DNA of 64,000 nucleotides from Desulfomicrobium sp. UBA5193 (GTDB lineage: Bacteria > Desulfobacterota > Desulfovibrionia > Desulfovibrionales > Desulfomicrobiaceae), in the NCBI GenBank assembly GCA_002412965.1, contig DHWB01000007.1:62001-126000 (forward strand), in the 5' to 3' direction. The notes beneath the pieces are model-generated. The model worked only from the letters and a program-made list of their open reading frames with translations. It did not search any database and had not been told where the DNA came from. A program made the position numbers and the translations under genes. Numbering within the stretch: the stretch's first letter is position 1; each line of letters starts with the position of its first letter. Shown here piece after piece: positions 8,874 through 18,047 of this stretch.

Positions 8874-9713
8874 TCAAAGTTCGGCCGTGTCCAGCCGAAA
8901 TCCCCCGTATCCCGTGTGCACGGGACAGTCCAGATGATCGCGCAGGTAGGAGATGGCCCCTTCCCCCGTACAATGACAGGGAACCAGAAGGCCCGGCTTC
9001 ATCTCCCGCAGCGCCTGGACGGTTTTTTCCAGACGAGCGCAGCTGGCCCCGCCCAGATGCAACCCACCGAGCACCGCGCGGATGCGATGCTCGCCGGTGA
9101 TTTCCCGCAGATGCAGGAGCGTGTTGATGAGACCCGCATGACAGCAGCCCACGCAGACCACAAGCCCTGCCTCCGTGGCAATCCACAGCGCCTGATCATC
9201 AGGTAACGTGTCAGGGCGCTGTCCCAGGGGATCGAGATAAAAAGGGCCGCCCGTGTCTTCAAAATCCGTACGCCGGGGAATAAAACCGCTCAGGCCCATC
9301 CCTTCACCCAGGCGAACGGGCTCCCCGCTCCAATGCATGCGCGCCAGAGGCAGGATACCCAAGGCATGCATGGATAAATGAGGCATGCGGATGTCCCGGA
9401 CTGCACCGTCCCGAATGCTGAAGCGGGGTTCGGTCACGCACGGATGGCAATACACCCGCACATGCGGCGCGGTCCCCAAAACCAGGGGTACCGCGCCGGT
9501 GTGATCATAATGGCCATGGCTCAAGACCAAGGCATCGGTTTTCCCCAGATCAATACCCAAAGTGCGCGCATTCTCGGCCAGGGCAATGCCCTGGCCGGTA
9601 TCAAGCAGGATGTGCTGCTCCCCGCGCTCAATCCAGAGGGCAAAGCCATGTTCCGCCACGCACCCGAAACCGGCCTGATTGTCGACCAGCACTGTAAGTA
9701 CAGCCTGATTCAT
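8874..9713 (-). CDS. Metallo-beta-lactamase fold hydrolase, dihydropterin-type branch
   Basis: Seen: 279 residues beginning MNQAVLTVLVDNQAG. The metal motif is SHGHYDHTGAV (about residues 65-75); further conserved parts are CVGCCHAGLINTL, GGLHLGG and PCHCTGEGA near the C terminus. This arrangement is that of the Tiki1/DHPPP-type MBL proteins, often annotated as 7,8-dihydropterin-6-methyl-4-(beta-D-ribofuranosyl)-aminobenzene-5'-phosphate synthase relatives. The precise substrate cannot be told from sequence. It begins 14 bases after the stop of the Mrp ATPase gene on the same strand, so it is very likely part of the ORP-like operon. Confidence 0.85.
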   Translation of the reverse strand: MNQAVLTVLVDNQAGFGCVAEHGFALWIERGEQHILLDTGQGIALAENARTLGIDLGKTDALVLSHGHYDHTGAVPLVLGTAPHVRVYCHPCVTEPRFSIRDGAVRDIRMPHLSMHALGILPLARMHWSGEPVRLGEGMGLSGFIPRRTDFEDTGGPFYLDPLGQRPDTLPDDQALWIATEAGLVVCVGCCHAGLINTLLHLREITGEHRIRAVLGGLHLGGASCARLEKTVQALREMKPGLLVPCHCTGEGAISYLRDHLDCPVHTGYGGFRLDTAEL

Positions 9714-9727
9714 GCTTGCCTCTCGCG

Positions 9728-10657
9728 TCAGACTGGTTGAGATACCGCGGGCAGATCAAGGAGCGGAGCCACCACGGCGCGCATGATCCCCGCCGTGGGA
9801 CTTGCGGAGTGGTGCAGGACAAAGGCCTGACCCAGGTCGCCCGCCTCGGCCACCATCGGGTCGATGGGAATGGAGCCGAAGAACGGCACTCCCATGTCCT
9901 CGGCCATGAGGCGACCGCCGCCGGAGCGCAGGATATGGGTCACTTCCCCGCACTTGGGGCACGCAAATCCGCTCATGTTCTCGACCACGCCGAGGACCTT
10001 CATGCCGACCTGCGCGCAGAACGTGATGGACTTGCGTACGTCCATGGCCGCCACCCGCTGCGGCGTGGTCACGATTACCGCGCCGTCGATGGGATTGATC
10101 AACTGGCAGATGGACAGGGGCTCGTCGCCGGTGCCGGGAGGGGCGTCGATGATCAGATAATCCAGATCGCCCCAGGCCACGTCCTTCAGGAATTGCTTGA
10201 TGACCCCGCCCTTGACCGGCCCGCGCCAGATCACGGCGTCGTCAGGGTTGCGCAGCAGAAAACCCATGGACATGACTTTAAGATTCCCGAGTTCGACGGG
10301 CAAGAGACCATCGGGACCGTTTTCGATGCTCGCCCCCTCCAGGCCGAGCATGGTCGGCACGCTGGGGCCATGAATATCAACATCCAGAAGCCCCACCGTC
10401 TTGCCCGCGAGCATGAGAGCCATGGCCAGATTCACGGCCACGGTGCTCTTGCCCACCCCGCCCTTGCCGGACATGACCATGATCTTGTGCCCGATGCGGC
10501 ACAGTCGCGACTGCAAGGCCTGGCGCTCCTTGAAATCCTGTTCGTTTTCATCCTGCTGGCGCTTTGTGGCCGAACAGGAAGAGTCTTTGCATGAGTCGCA
10601 CGAGCCGGTCTTGGGCCGGGCAGTCCCGGAGGCCGCGTTCCGTTCCAGATTCTCCAT
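9728..10657 (-). CDS. mrp: Mrp/NBP35-family P-loop ATPase (iron-sulfur or metal-cluster carrier)
   Basis: Seen: 309 residues, start preceded by GGGGAGAG. An N-terminal Cys-rich stretch (SCDSCKDSSCS, residues 19-29) precedes the deviant Walker A MVMSGKGGVGKST, then LLDVDIHGPSVP, the Walker B strand YLIIDAPPGTGDEP and the CxxC of SGFACPKCGE. Known: Mrp/ApbC proteins are dimeric ATPases that carry Fe-S clusters on the CxxC. In Desulfovibrio an Mrp protein (MrpORP) is encoded with the orange protein and takes part in handling its molybdenum-copper cluster. The gene lies between DUF5320 and MBL genes in the same order of transcription, supporting the MrpORP-like reading. The C-terminal NifX-like domain I associate with MrpORP is not visible here. 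Confidence 0.9.
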   Translation of the reverse strand: MENLERNAASGTARPKTGSCDSCKDSSCSATKRQQDENEQDFKERQALQSRLCRIGHKIMVMSGKGGVGKSTVAVNLAMALMLAGKTVGLLDVDIHGPSVPTMLGLEGASIENGPDGLLPVELGNLKVMSMGFLLRNPDDAVIWRGPVKGGVIKQFLKDVAWGDLDYLIIDAPPGTGDEPLSICQLINPIDGAVIVTTPQRVAAMDVRKSITFCAQVGMKVLGVVENMSGFACPKCGEVTHILRSGGGRLMAEDMGVPFFGSIPIDPMVAEAGDLGQAFVLHHSASPTAGIMRAVVAPLLDLPAVSQPV

Positions 10658-10677
10658 TCAGTCTCTCCCCGATTATG

Positions 10678-10971
10678 TTATTTGTTGCTCAATTCATCAA
10701 GCCGCGTGCTCAGCGTTCCCAGCTCATCCTCGAGCTGGCGAATCCTGGCCTGCAACGCCCCGGCATCCGGCATGGAAGCCTGATTCCGAAGCGTGGTGCC
10801 GGCCTGACCCGTTCCGGGCATCAGTCGCCGACAAAGTCCCCGTCCTCTTCCCTGTCCGGATCCCAGGCCGAATCCCCGGCCCACATTCTGTTCCGGATCC
10901 GTGCACAGCCAGGCTCCGCGCCCGGTCTGCGGCCCAAGCCCCTGTGGTCCTGTTCCATCTCCGCGTGGCAT
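10678..10971 (-). CDS. DUF5320 protein
   Basis: Seen: 97 residues from an ATG at 10971 with a strong GGAGGT seven bases upstream. It opens MPRGDGTGPQGLGPQTGRGA, the hallmark of DUF5320, continues Gly/Arg-rich (GRGFGLGSGQGRGRGLCRRL) and ends in a coiled-coil-like ALQARIRQLEDELGTLSTRLDELSNK. Known: DUF5320 proteins sit beside NifX/ORP-like and Mrp ATPase genes in anaerobes; their function is unknown. An in-frame extension upstream to 11082 is possible, but the good ribosome-binding site and family start favour 10971. The first 151 bases of the gene lie inside the apparent 3' part of the NifX-like frame. Confidence 0.85.
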   Translation of the reverse strand: MPRGDGTGPQGLGPQTGRGAWLCTDPEQNVGRGFGLGSGQGRGRGLCRRLMPGTGQAGTTLRNQASMPDAGALQARIRQLEDELGTLSTRLDELSNK

Positions 10972-11357
10972 GATTCCGACCTCCGTGTTTGGTGTTGCAT
11001 CCATCTCTTGCCCCCCGGGCCAAGACCCGCGCCCCGGCATCCCGGCATGGCATAGGTTTCGTCCAGGCCCCCGCTCTTCCATGCGGCGATGACCTGTTCC
11101 AGATCACCGGCCACGAAGCCGACGACCCGGATGTCACAAGCCATGAGCGCTTCACGCATGGAGCGGGAGATGGCCCCGCAGATGAGCGTCCCCACGCCCT
11201 GCGTACGCAGATCCTCGGCCCTTTGCAGAGGCTGGGACCGCAGCAGAAGACACTCCTCCCGCTCGTTTGTCCCGTCTTCCAACACAATGATGCGCCCTCC
11301 GGTATCAAAAACCGGAGCAATGCGATCCTGCCAATGATGTACTGCGATGCGTGACAT
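10821..11357 (-). CDS. NifX/NifB-type dinitrogenase iron-molybdenum cofactor domain protein, orange-protein-like
   Basis: Seen: the first ~115 residues (MSRIAVHHWQDRIAPVFDTG ... VGTLICGAISRSMREALMACDIRVVGFVAGDLEQVI ... MPGCRG) form a complete NifX/NafY domain. Known: in Desulfovibrio the orange protein ORP has this fold and binds a Mo-Cu sulfide cluster; its genes lie with an Mrp ATPase and a sigma-54 activator, as here. Odd: the frame runs to 178 residues, 60 more than the domain needs, and its last 151 bases overlap the DUF5320 gene in another frame. The tail is Arg-rich and low in hydrophobics. Either the tail is translated, or a frameshift or sequence error removed an earlier stop. Start supported by AGAGGAG and a sigma-54 promoter just upstream. 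Confidence 0.8.
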   Translation of the reverse strand: MSRIAVHHWQDRIAPVFDTGGRIIVLEDGTNEREECLLLRSQPLQRAEDLRTQGVGTLICGAISRSMREALMACDIRVVGFVAGDLEQVIAAWKSGGLDETYAMPGCRGAGLGPGGKRWMQHQTRRSESCHAEMEQDHRGLGRRPGAEPGCARIRNRMWAGDSAWDPDREEDGDFVGD

Positions 11358-11383
11358 GAGAGCTCCTCTTTACAGCTGCGCAA

Positions 11384-11399
11384 AGCATGGAGCGTGCCG
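11384..11399 (-). promoter_or_regulatory. Sigma-54 (RpoN) promoter of the ORP-like operon
   Basis: Read on the minus strand the bases are CGGCACGCTCCATGCT. The -24 GG and -12 GC are ten bases apart, as required, and the fit to TGGCACG-N4-TTGCW is broken only at the first base and one T. It lies 27 bases upstream of the ATG of the NifX-like gene with AGAGGAG between, and downstream of the gene for a sigma-54 activator on the same strand. The 120 bases between could hold activator sites; a weak CCAC-AA-GTGG palindrome is visible at about 11490-11499. Confidence 0.8.
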
Positions 11400-11519
11400 A
11401 TACCCGCACCACCCGCAGAAGAACAGGAACATTTTGATTTAAAAGAAGATTTGCGCAGGAGTGACGAACAAAGAGGAGCGCTGGCGCACCACAAGTGGCG
11501 AATAAGGGTTGCGTCGTCG

Positions 11520-12893
11520 CTACCCTTTAGGGCTGGAGCGGCCGTCGCGTTCGGGCAGGGCCATGCCGAGGCGCTTCATGCGCCTGAACAGCGTGGTTTT
11601 ATGGATTCCCAGCTCGCGCGCGGCGACCAGACGATTGAAGCCCGAGCGTTCCAGGGCGGCCTGAATGGCTTGCCTGTCGAGCAGTTCATGCAGCGAGGAC
11701 TGGGTCCCAAGGGAAACGGATGAACCCGAAACAGTCAGCTCCTCGGGCAGGTGGGCGATGTCGATCCGGCCGTCGCCGCAAAGGACAAAGGCCCGCTCGA
11801 TGCAGTTCTGCAGCTCACGGATATTGCCCGGCCAGTGATGAACCATGAGGAGGGACAGGGCCTCGGAGCTGATGCCCGGCACCGTGCGATGCTGGACGCG
11901 GTTGAAACGGCGGATGAACTGGTCGACCAGAAGCGGCAGGTCGTCCTTGCGCTCACGCAAGGGAGGCAATTCCAGACGGATGACGTTGATGCGATAGTAG
12001 AGATCTTCACGAAAGCTTCCGCTCTGGATCAGCTCCACCAGGTTGCGGTTGGTGGCCACGATGACGCGGGCATCGGTGCTTTCGGTTTTGGATGACCCGA
12101 GCGGCTCGAAGGTCCGCTCCTGCAGGACGCGCAACAGGCGGACCTGCAGGGCCGGGCTGATTTCGCCGATCTCGTCCAGAAAAATGGTCCCGCCCCTGGC
12201 CTGTGCGAAGCGGCCGGCCCGATCGCGATTTGCGCCGGTATAGGCCCCGGCCCTGACCCCGAACAGTTCGGATTCGAGCAGGGTGTCGGGCAGGGCGGCG
12301 CAGTTGACGGCGATGAACGGACCGTCACTGTGCGTGCTTAAGGAGTGGATAGTACGGGCGAAGAGCTCCTTGCCCGTGCCGGTCTCACCCGTGAGGAGGA
12401 CCGTGCTGGGGCTGGCCGCGATGGCCGGAAGCACCGTGAAAAGTGCATGCATGCGGGGACTGCGGCTGAAGAGCTCGCCCACATGATAGCGTCCTTCAAG
12501 TTCGCGCTTGAGCGCGTCGATCTCGGACAGGTCGCGAAATGTCTCGGCCCCGCCCATGACCCGGCCTTCCTCGTCGCGAAAGACCGCCGTGGACACGCTG
12601 ATGGGGATGCGCTCGCCCTGGGCGGTGATGATGTAGCCGCAGGTGCCTATATGGGGCTTGCCGCTGCCGAGGGTGGCCTGCAGGGGGCAGTGGCCGCCGC
12701 ACAGACTGGAGCGAAAGACCTCGGAGCAAAGCCGGCCCATGGCCTCGGAACGCGGAACCCCGGTGATCTCCTCGGCGGCGCGATTGAAGGACGTGATGCG
12801 CCACTCAAGGTCCACGGTGAAGACGCCGTCGGAGATGCTCTCCAGAATCGCGTCCGTAGGCGTGGGCGAAGGAGTGTTTTTGGGTTTGGGCAT
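11520..12893 (-). CDS. PAS-domain sigma-54-dependent transcriptional activator
   Basis: Seen: 457 residues in three parts. A PAS domain (about 14-120) carries a Cys cluster, C56, C65 and C69 (SLCGGHC) plus C85, which could bind metal or sense redox. The AAA+ domain (about 140-375) has Walker A GETGTGKE (169-176), the sigma-54 contact loop as GAYTGA (216-221, Tyr in place of the usual Phe), GGTIFLDEIGE (Walker B) and the arginine-finger region. A Fis-type helix-turn-helix closes the protein (LVAARELGIHKTTLFRRMKRLGM). There is no receiver domain, so control is direct rather than by phosphorylation (inference). It lies just upstream of a sigma-54 promoter, so it most likely activates the ORP-like operon, matching the arrangement known in Desulfovibrio. 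Confidence 0.92.
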   Translation of the reverse strand: MPKPKNTPSPTPTDAILESISDGVFTVDLEWRITSFNRAAEEITGVPRSEAMGRLCSEVFRSSLCGGHCPLQATLGSGKPHIGTCGYIITAQGERIPISVSTAVFRDEEGRVMGGAETFRDLSEIDALKRELEGRYHVGELFSRSPRMHALFTVLPAIAASPSTVLLTGETGTGKELFARTIHSLSTHSDGPFIAVNCAALPDTLLESELFGVRAGAYTGANRDRAGRFAQARGGTIFLDEIGEISPALQVRLLRVLQERTFEPLGSSKTESTDARVIVATNRNLVELIQSGSFREDLYYRINVIRLELPPLRERKDDLPLLVDQFIRRFNRVQHRTVPGISSEALSLLMVHHWPGNIRELQNCIERAFVLCGDGRIDIAHLPEELTVSGSSVSLGTQSSLHELLDRQAIQAALERSGFNRLVAARELGIHKTTLFRRMKRLGMALPERDGRSSPKG

Positions 12894-12931
12894 GACTTTT
12901 CTTGTTCTTCGTGCGCCCTGCGGTCAAGTTC

Positions 12932-12985
12932 GTGCGCAAAAAAAACGGGGTGGAAAGCATACCCCCACCCCGTTTTTTTGCGCAC
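12932..12985 (-). terminator. Strong intrinsic terminator after metK
   Basis: About 21 bases from GTGCGCAAAAAAAACGGGGT are answered by a near-perfect complement ending TTTTTTTGCGCAC, with one A bulge and a short loop. Because the arms contain A8 and T7 runs, it can end transcription in both directions. It lies directly after the metK stop and before the sigma-54 activator gene, insulating the two minus-strand units. Confidence 0.9.
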
Positions 12986-12993
12986 TTTGCGGA

Positions 12994-14163
12994 TTAAACC
13001 TTGGCGGCCGTCTTCAGATCCGCGATGGCGTCCGTCACTTCCCAGGGGAAGATGACGTCCTCGCGGCCGAAGTGGCCGTAGCAGGCGCTCTTCTTGTAGA
13101 TGGGCTGGATCAGGTTCAGGCGCTTGATGATGTAGTAGGGGCGCAGGTCGAAGACTTCGCGCACGGCCTTGGTCAGCACCTCGTCCGGGACAACGCCCGT
13201 GCCGCCGGTGGTGACCAGCACCGAGACCGGCTCGGCCACGCCGATGGCGTAGGCGATCTGCACTTCGCAGGTTCCGGCCAAACCGGCCGCGACCACGTTC
13301 TTGGCCACATAGCGGGCCATGTACGCGCCGGAACGGTCGACCTTGGACGGATCCTTGCCGGAGAAGGCGCCGCCGCCGTGGTTGCCCATGCCGCCGTAGG
13401 TGTCGTTGATGATCTTGCGCCCGGTCAGGCCGCAGTCGGCCAGGGGGCCGCCGGCCACGAAACGGCCCGTGGTGTTGATGTAGATGCGCGTCTTCTCGTC
13501 CATCATGTCCGCAGGCATAACCTTGTAGATGACCTCGCGCTTGATGCCCTCGACGATCTCTTCATAGGTCACATCCGGGGTGTGCTGGGAGGATACGACC
13601 ACGTTGTCGATGCGCACGGGCTTGCCCTTGCGGTATTCGACCGAGACCTGGGTCTTGCCGTCGGGACGCAGAAAGGTCAGCGCTCCGCTCTTGCGCACTT
13701 CGGCCAGCTTGCGGCTCAGCCCATGGGCGTAATAGATGGGCGCGGGCATCAGCGTTTTGGTCTCGTCCGTGGCGTAGCCGAACATCATGCCCTGGTCGCC
13801 GGCGCCCTGATCTTCGGGTTTGGCGCGGTCAACGCCCATGGCGATGTCCGGAGACTGCTTGTCGATGGAGGACAGGACCGCGCAGGTGTTGGCGTCAAAG
13901 CCCATGTCGGAGCTGACGTAACCGATCTCGCGCACCGTGGAGCGGACGATCTCGGGCAGGTCGGCGTAGGCCTCGGTCGTGATCTCGCCGGCGATGACGG
14001 CCATGCCGGTGGTGACCAGGGTTTCACAGGCCACGCGGGATCTTGGGTCCTGGGCCAGGAGGCAGTCGAGGACGGCGTCGGAGATCTGGTCCGCGATTTT
14101 GTCCGGATGGCCTTCGGTCACGGACTCGGAAGTGAACAGATAGTGATCGGCATTTAAAATCAT
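12994..14163 (-). CDS. metK: S-adenosylmethionine synthetase
   Basis: Catalyses ATP + methionine to S-adenosylmethionine in the cytosol. Seen: 389 residues, normal length, with N-terminal [21 protein letters not shown] (catalytic His in EGHPDK), the [12 protein letters not shown] hexapeptide region near residue 118, and [16 protein letters not shown], the glycine-rich phosphate loop. It begins 28 bases after the ahcY stop on the same strand. With ahcY and the regulator gene it forms a SAM/SAH cycle operon. Start ATG at 14163 has AAGGAGAC upstream. No internal defects are visible. Confidence 0.97.
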   Translation of the reverse strand: MILNADHYLFTSESVTEGHPDKIADQISDAVLDCLLAQDPRSRVACETLVTTGMAVIAGEITTEAYADLPEIVRSTVREIGYVSSDMGFDANTCAVLSSIDKQSPDIAMGVDRAKPEDQGAGDQGMMFGYATDETKTLMPAPIYYAHGLSRKLAEVRKSGALTFLRPDGKTQVSVEYRKGKPVRIDNVVVSSQHTPDVTYEEIVEGIKREVIYKVMPADMMDEKTRIYINTTGRFVAGGPLADCGLTGRKIINDTYGGMGNHGGGAFSGKDPSKVDRSGAYMARYVAKNVVAAGLAGTCEVQIAYAIGVAEPVSVLVTTGGTGVVPDEVLTKAVREVFDLRPYYIIKRLNLIQPIYKKSACYGHFGREDVIFPWEVTDAIADLKTAAKV

Positions 14164-14191
14164 GAGCGTCTCCTTGTCGGAAGGGAGTTGG

Positions 14192-15613
<1,422 letters not shown>

Positions 15614-15624
15614 ATCGTCTCCTT

Positions 15625-15638
15625 TATATCGTGATATA
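15625..15638. promoter_or_regulatory. Palindromic operator upstream of ahcY
   Basis: TATATCACGATATA on the minus strand is a perfect palindrome with 6-base arms around a 2-base centre. It occupies the short gap between the regulator stop and the ahcY ribosome-binding site and shares its half-site with the operator at 16606. I infer binding by the SahR-like protein. Confidence 0.65.
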
Positions 15639-15645
15639 CTTGAAA

Positions 15646-16581
15646 TTATACTGAAAATTCTTCGCGCCGGGCGGTGATGACCATGAGCGTCAGGCCCAGG
15701 TTGACCGGATAGCGCTCGCAGGCAAGCTCCTGAAACCCGGCCCGCTGCAGCCAGCCGCGCAGATCGTCGGGGGAAAACCCGAGCCAGCGGTCGCCGTAGC
15801 GGGTGCGCAGGGCTTCGTTGTCGTGCAGCAGAAAATCCGCCAGCACGGCCTGGCCTCCGGGCCGGACCACCCGTCCCATCTCGGCGATGCCGTCCTGGGG
15901 CGCGGCCAGATGATGCAGGACCATGGACATGATGGCCGCGTCGGCCTCTCCGTCGCGCAGGGGCAGATGCTCAAGGTCCCCGATGCGCAGGCTGACCTCA
16001 GGTCCGTCGGGCAGGAGCTTGGACGCCGCGTCGAGCATGCGCGAGGAGTTGTCGACCCCGATGACCCGCTCGGCCGCCCCCGCCAGATGCCCCAGCAACA
16101 GGCCCGGTCCGCAGCCGAGATCGACCACGGTCCCGCTTGGCGTGTCCGAGGCGGCCAGCCGGCTCATGATGGCCGGTCCCAGCTCGAAATCACCGAGCAG
16201 TTCGCGACTCAGGCGGTTCCAATCCGAAGCGATCCCGTCAAAAAAGCGCGTCGTGGAGAGCCGGCGATCATTGAGGACCTGCGCGGCCGCGTCCAGATCC
16301 ATCCGATGTTCCGGCAAGCCCTTGAGTCCCTCCAGCACGGCCGCGAGCAGGGAACGCTCGCCATTGGATGCCGAAGCGGAATAGAAGGCCCACAGCCCGT
16401 GACGCTGACAAACCACCAGCCCCGCATCCATGAGGATCTTCAGGTGGCGCGAGATGCGCGACTGCCCCATGTCCATGACCTGCACGATCTCTCCCACGTT
16501 CAATTCGTGGGTGGCCAGCACGCCGAGCAGACGGAGTCTGGTTTCATCCGCCAGGGCCTTGGTTTGGGTCAGAAGCTTCAT
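15646..16581 (-). CDS. sahR: ArsR-family regulator fused to a SAM-dependent methyltransferase domain, SahR-like
   Basis: Seen: 311 residues. An ArsR winged helix (about 1-90) contains [13 protein letters not shown], the recognition helix region [18 protein letters not shown] and a wing [10 protein letters not shown] class I methyltransferase domain (about 110-300) has [18 protein letters not shown] (SAM motif I), [19 protein letters not shown] and [10 protein letters not shown]. Known: SahR of Desulfovibrio and relatives has this fusion, binds S-adenosylhomocysteine and controls SAM-recycling genes. Here the gene leads an operon with ahcY and metK and is flanked on both sides by related palindromes, so the same role is very likely. 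Whether the methyltransferase part is still catalytic cannot be told. The start at 16581 lacks a strong ribosome-binding site. Confidence 0.85.
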   Translation of the reverse strand: MKLLTQTKALADETRLRLLGVLATHELNVGEIVQVMDMGQSRISRHLKILMDAGLVVCQRHGLWAFYSASASNGERSLLAAVLEGLKGLPEHRMDLDAAAQVLNDRRLSTTRFFDGIASDWNRLSRELLGDFELGPAIMSRLAASDTPSGTVVDLGCGPGLLLGHLAGAAERVIGVDNSSRMLDAASKLLPDGPEVSLRIGDLEHLPLRDGEADAAIMSMVLHHLAAPQDGIAEMGRVVRPGGQAVLADFLLHDNEALRTRYGDRWLGFSPDDLRGWLQRAGFQELACERYPVNLGLTLMVITARREEFSV

Positions 16582-16605
16582 GCGTGCGTCACGTGGTTTA
16601 TTTTT

Positions 16606-16629
16606 CTATATCAAGATATCCTGATATAG
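16606..16629. promoter_or_regulatory. Compound palindromic operator between sahR and the DUF721 gene
   Basis: The arms CTATATCA and TGATATAG (16606-16613 and 16622-16629) surround AGATATCC. Read as hexamers it is TATATC-AA-GATATC-CT-GATATA, i.e. two overlapping copies of the operator found before ahcY. It lies 24 bases from the sahR start and 75 bases from the divergent DUF721 gene, so it may control both. Autoregulation by the SahR-like protein is inferred. Confidence 0.7.
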
Positions 16630-16704
16630 GGCTGTCTACATTCCAGGTTCTCAAAGGTCAAGGCCGGTCTTGCCTGGCCTGGCCAAGATGGATAGGCAAT
16701 CTTC

Positions 16705-17190
16705 ATGCATGAACGCCGAAAAAAAGTCTGCTCCGTGTCCGACGGATTGAGCTCGACGGTCCTGGGCACGCCCGAGGCCGCTTTCGAACTGGCCATCGCC
16801 CGGCTGTGGCGGCACTGGCCTGAAGTGCTGGGCGCCGAGATCGCCGCCATGATCCGCCCCCTCGGACACCGCAAGGAGACCATGCTGCTCGGCGCGACCA
16901 ACTCCATGGTCATGCAGGAATTTTCCTACTTCGCGCAGACCATCCTGGACAAGGCCAACGCCTTCCTGGGCACGGTCTATTTCCAGAAGGTCCAGATCGA
17001 ACTCATGGCCGGCCGCCCGGCCCTGGACGAGTCCCTGCTGCCGCCTGTCCCGCCCCGGCCCGAAGCGCCAAAGCCCGATATCCTGGGCAACCTGCTGCCA
17101 TGCATGGACCCGTCCTCGCCCGTGACCTCGTGCTACCGTGCCTACGTCAAACACTTCAGACCCGACCTCGTGATACCGGAGAATGAATGA
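16705..17190 (+). CDS. DUF721 (DciA-like) protein
   Basis: Seen: 161 residues. The core ELAIARLWRHWPEVLGAEIAAMIRPLG ... KETMLLGATNSMVMQEFSYFAQTILDKANAFLG ... FQKVQIEL matches DUF721, whose best-known member DciA helps load the replicative helicase. After about residue 105 comes a Pro-rich tail that I do not recognise. No membrane segment or Cys motif is visible. It is transcribed away from sahR across the shared operator, and its stop overlaps the next start (ATGA), so it is coupled to the zincin gene. Function as a DciA-type helicase loader is possible but unproven for this branch. Confidence 0.7.
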   Translation: MHERRKKVCSVSDGLSSTVLGTPEAAFELAIARLWRHWPEVLGAEIAAMIRPLGHRKETMLLGATNSMVMQEFSYFAQTILDKANAFLGTVYFQKVQIELMAGRPALDESLLPPVPPRPEAPKPDILGNLLPCMDPSSPVTSCYRAYVKHFRPDLVIPENE

Positions 17191-17822
17191 TCACCACATC
17201 CAGGCTCATCTGCGTGCTGGCCCTGCTGCTTCTGCCATTGTCCGTGCAAGCGGACACACATGTCCTGCTGGACTACATCCCCGAAGGACGCATCACTCGC
17301 TTCGAGGAGCCGGTGCAATTCTGGATCGGCGGCAAGGATAGCCTTGAAGGCCAGTATTATGTGGATACGGTCATGAACGAGCTGCGGCGCATCATTCCGC
17401 ATCTCACCATCAAACAGGTTTCCTCCCCCAGCCAGGCCAACATCCGCTTCTACCTGACCGACTCCCAGGAAGAATGGCAGGAGGCCATCACCAAAAGCGC
17501 CGAGGGCGCGGCTGGATGGCAGGAGTTAGGGCAACGCATCCGAGGGTTCACCCGCCTCGTTGCCGCCCCCGGCGGGAATATCAAACGGTCCGACATCGTC
17601 CTTCATCTTGATTACCAGACTTCCGGCGGGCAAAAATTGTGGATCGTGCGCCACGAACTCATGCACGCCCTGGGGATCACGCAGCATCCGACCGCGACCA
17701 CGGACTCGGTCCTCAATTCCCGGCAAGAGCAGCACGACAAGAACAGCAATTTTTCCGACGCCGACATCCTGGTGCTGCAGACCATCTACAGCCCGAAGAA
17801 CACTGCCGGAGGCACATGGTAA
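17187..17822 (+). CDS. Exported zincin-like metalloprotein (DUF2927-type)
   Basis: Seen: 211 residues with a signal peptide (MITTSRLICVLALLLLPLSV, cleavage after SVQA likely). The extended zinc motif HELMHALGITQHP (HExxHxxGxxxHP) lies near residue 155, followed by the DSVLNSRQ turn. The preceding strands IRFYLTDSQEEWQEAI fit DUF2927, a family of small secreted predicted proteases. Whether it cleaves protein or peptidoglycan-linked peptide is unknown. It overlaps the DUF721 gene by four bases and precedes two tRNA genes on the same strand. The zinc ligands and catalytic Glu are all present. Confidence 0.8.
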   Translation: MITTSRLICVLALLLLPLSVQADTHVLLDYIPEGRITRFEEPVQFWIGGKDSLEGQYYVDTVMNELRRIIPHLTIKQVSSPSQANIRFYLTDSQEEWQEAITKSAEGAAGWQELGQRIRGFTRLVAAPGGNIKRSDIVLHLDYQTSGGQKLWIVRHELMHALGITQHPTATTDSVLNSRQEQHDKNSNFSDADILVLQTIYSPKNTAGGTW

Positions 17823-17840
17823 GACGTGAATTTCCTGCCT

Positions 17841-17869
17841 TGACAGCCCCAGGACCTTTCCCTAAGGAA
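17841..17869 (+). promoter_or_regulatory. Likely sigma-70 promoter of the tRNA genes
   Basis: A perfect TTGACA (17841-17846) is followed after 17 bases by TAAGGA (17864-17869), a weak -10. Transcription would start about 6 bases before tRNA-Gln. The perfect -35 is persuasive; the -10 match is poor. Confidence 0.45.
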
Positions 17870-17881
17870 GCATTTCTCTAA

Positions 17882-17955
17882 TGGGTGATCGTTCAACGGT
17901 AGGACAGCGGACTCTGACTCCGTCAATCTTAGTTCGAATCTAAGTCACCCAGCCA
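17882..17955 (+). tRNA. tRNA-Gln (anticodon CTG)
   Basis: The acceptor arms TGGGTGA and TCACCCA pair fully; the anticodon loop CTCTGAC gives CUG, which reads CAG glutamine codons. The T arm has TTCGAAT, and CCA is encoded at 17953-17955. Length 74 bases. It is followed six bases later by tRNA-Glu and probably shares its transcript. Confidence 0.95.
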
Positions 17956-17961
17956 CCCTAA

Positions 17962-18039
17962 GTCCCCATCGTCTAGCTAGGTCTAGGACACCGGCCTTTC
18001 ACGCCGATAACAGGGGTTCAAATCCCCTTGGGGACGCCA
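17962..18039 (+). tRNA. tRNA-Glu (anticodon TTC), integration site
   Basis: The acceptor arms GTCCCCA and TGGGGAC pair fully; the anticodon loop CTTTCAC gives UUC, and the T loop is TTCAAAT. CCA is encoded at 18037-18039. The last 44 bases (17996-18039) recur with one mismatch at 25906-25949, so this gene served as the attachment site of an island and was restored by the integrating DNA. Confidence 0.95.
17996..18039 (+). repeat. Direct repeat, left attachment site (3' end of tRNA-Glu)
   Basis: 44 bases from the anticodon loop to the encoded CCA match 25906-25949 with a single G/A difference. The repeat boundaries coincide with a functional tRNA 3' half, the classical target of tyrosine-recombinase islands. 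Confidence 0.85.
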
Positions 18040-18047
18040 TAGAAATT

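Noticed and set aside
15614..15645. SAH riboswitch upstream of ahcY
   Set aside because: Only 32 bases separate the regulator stop from ahcY, too few for the aptamer; a protein operator is there instead.
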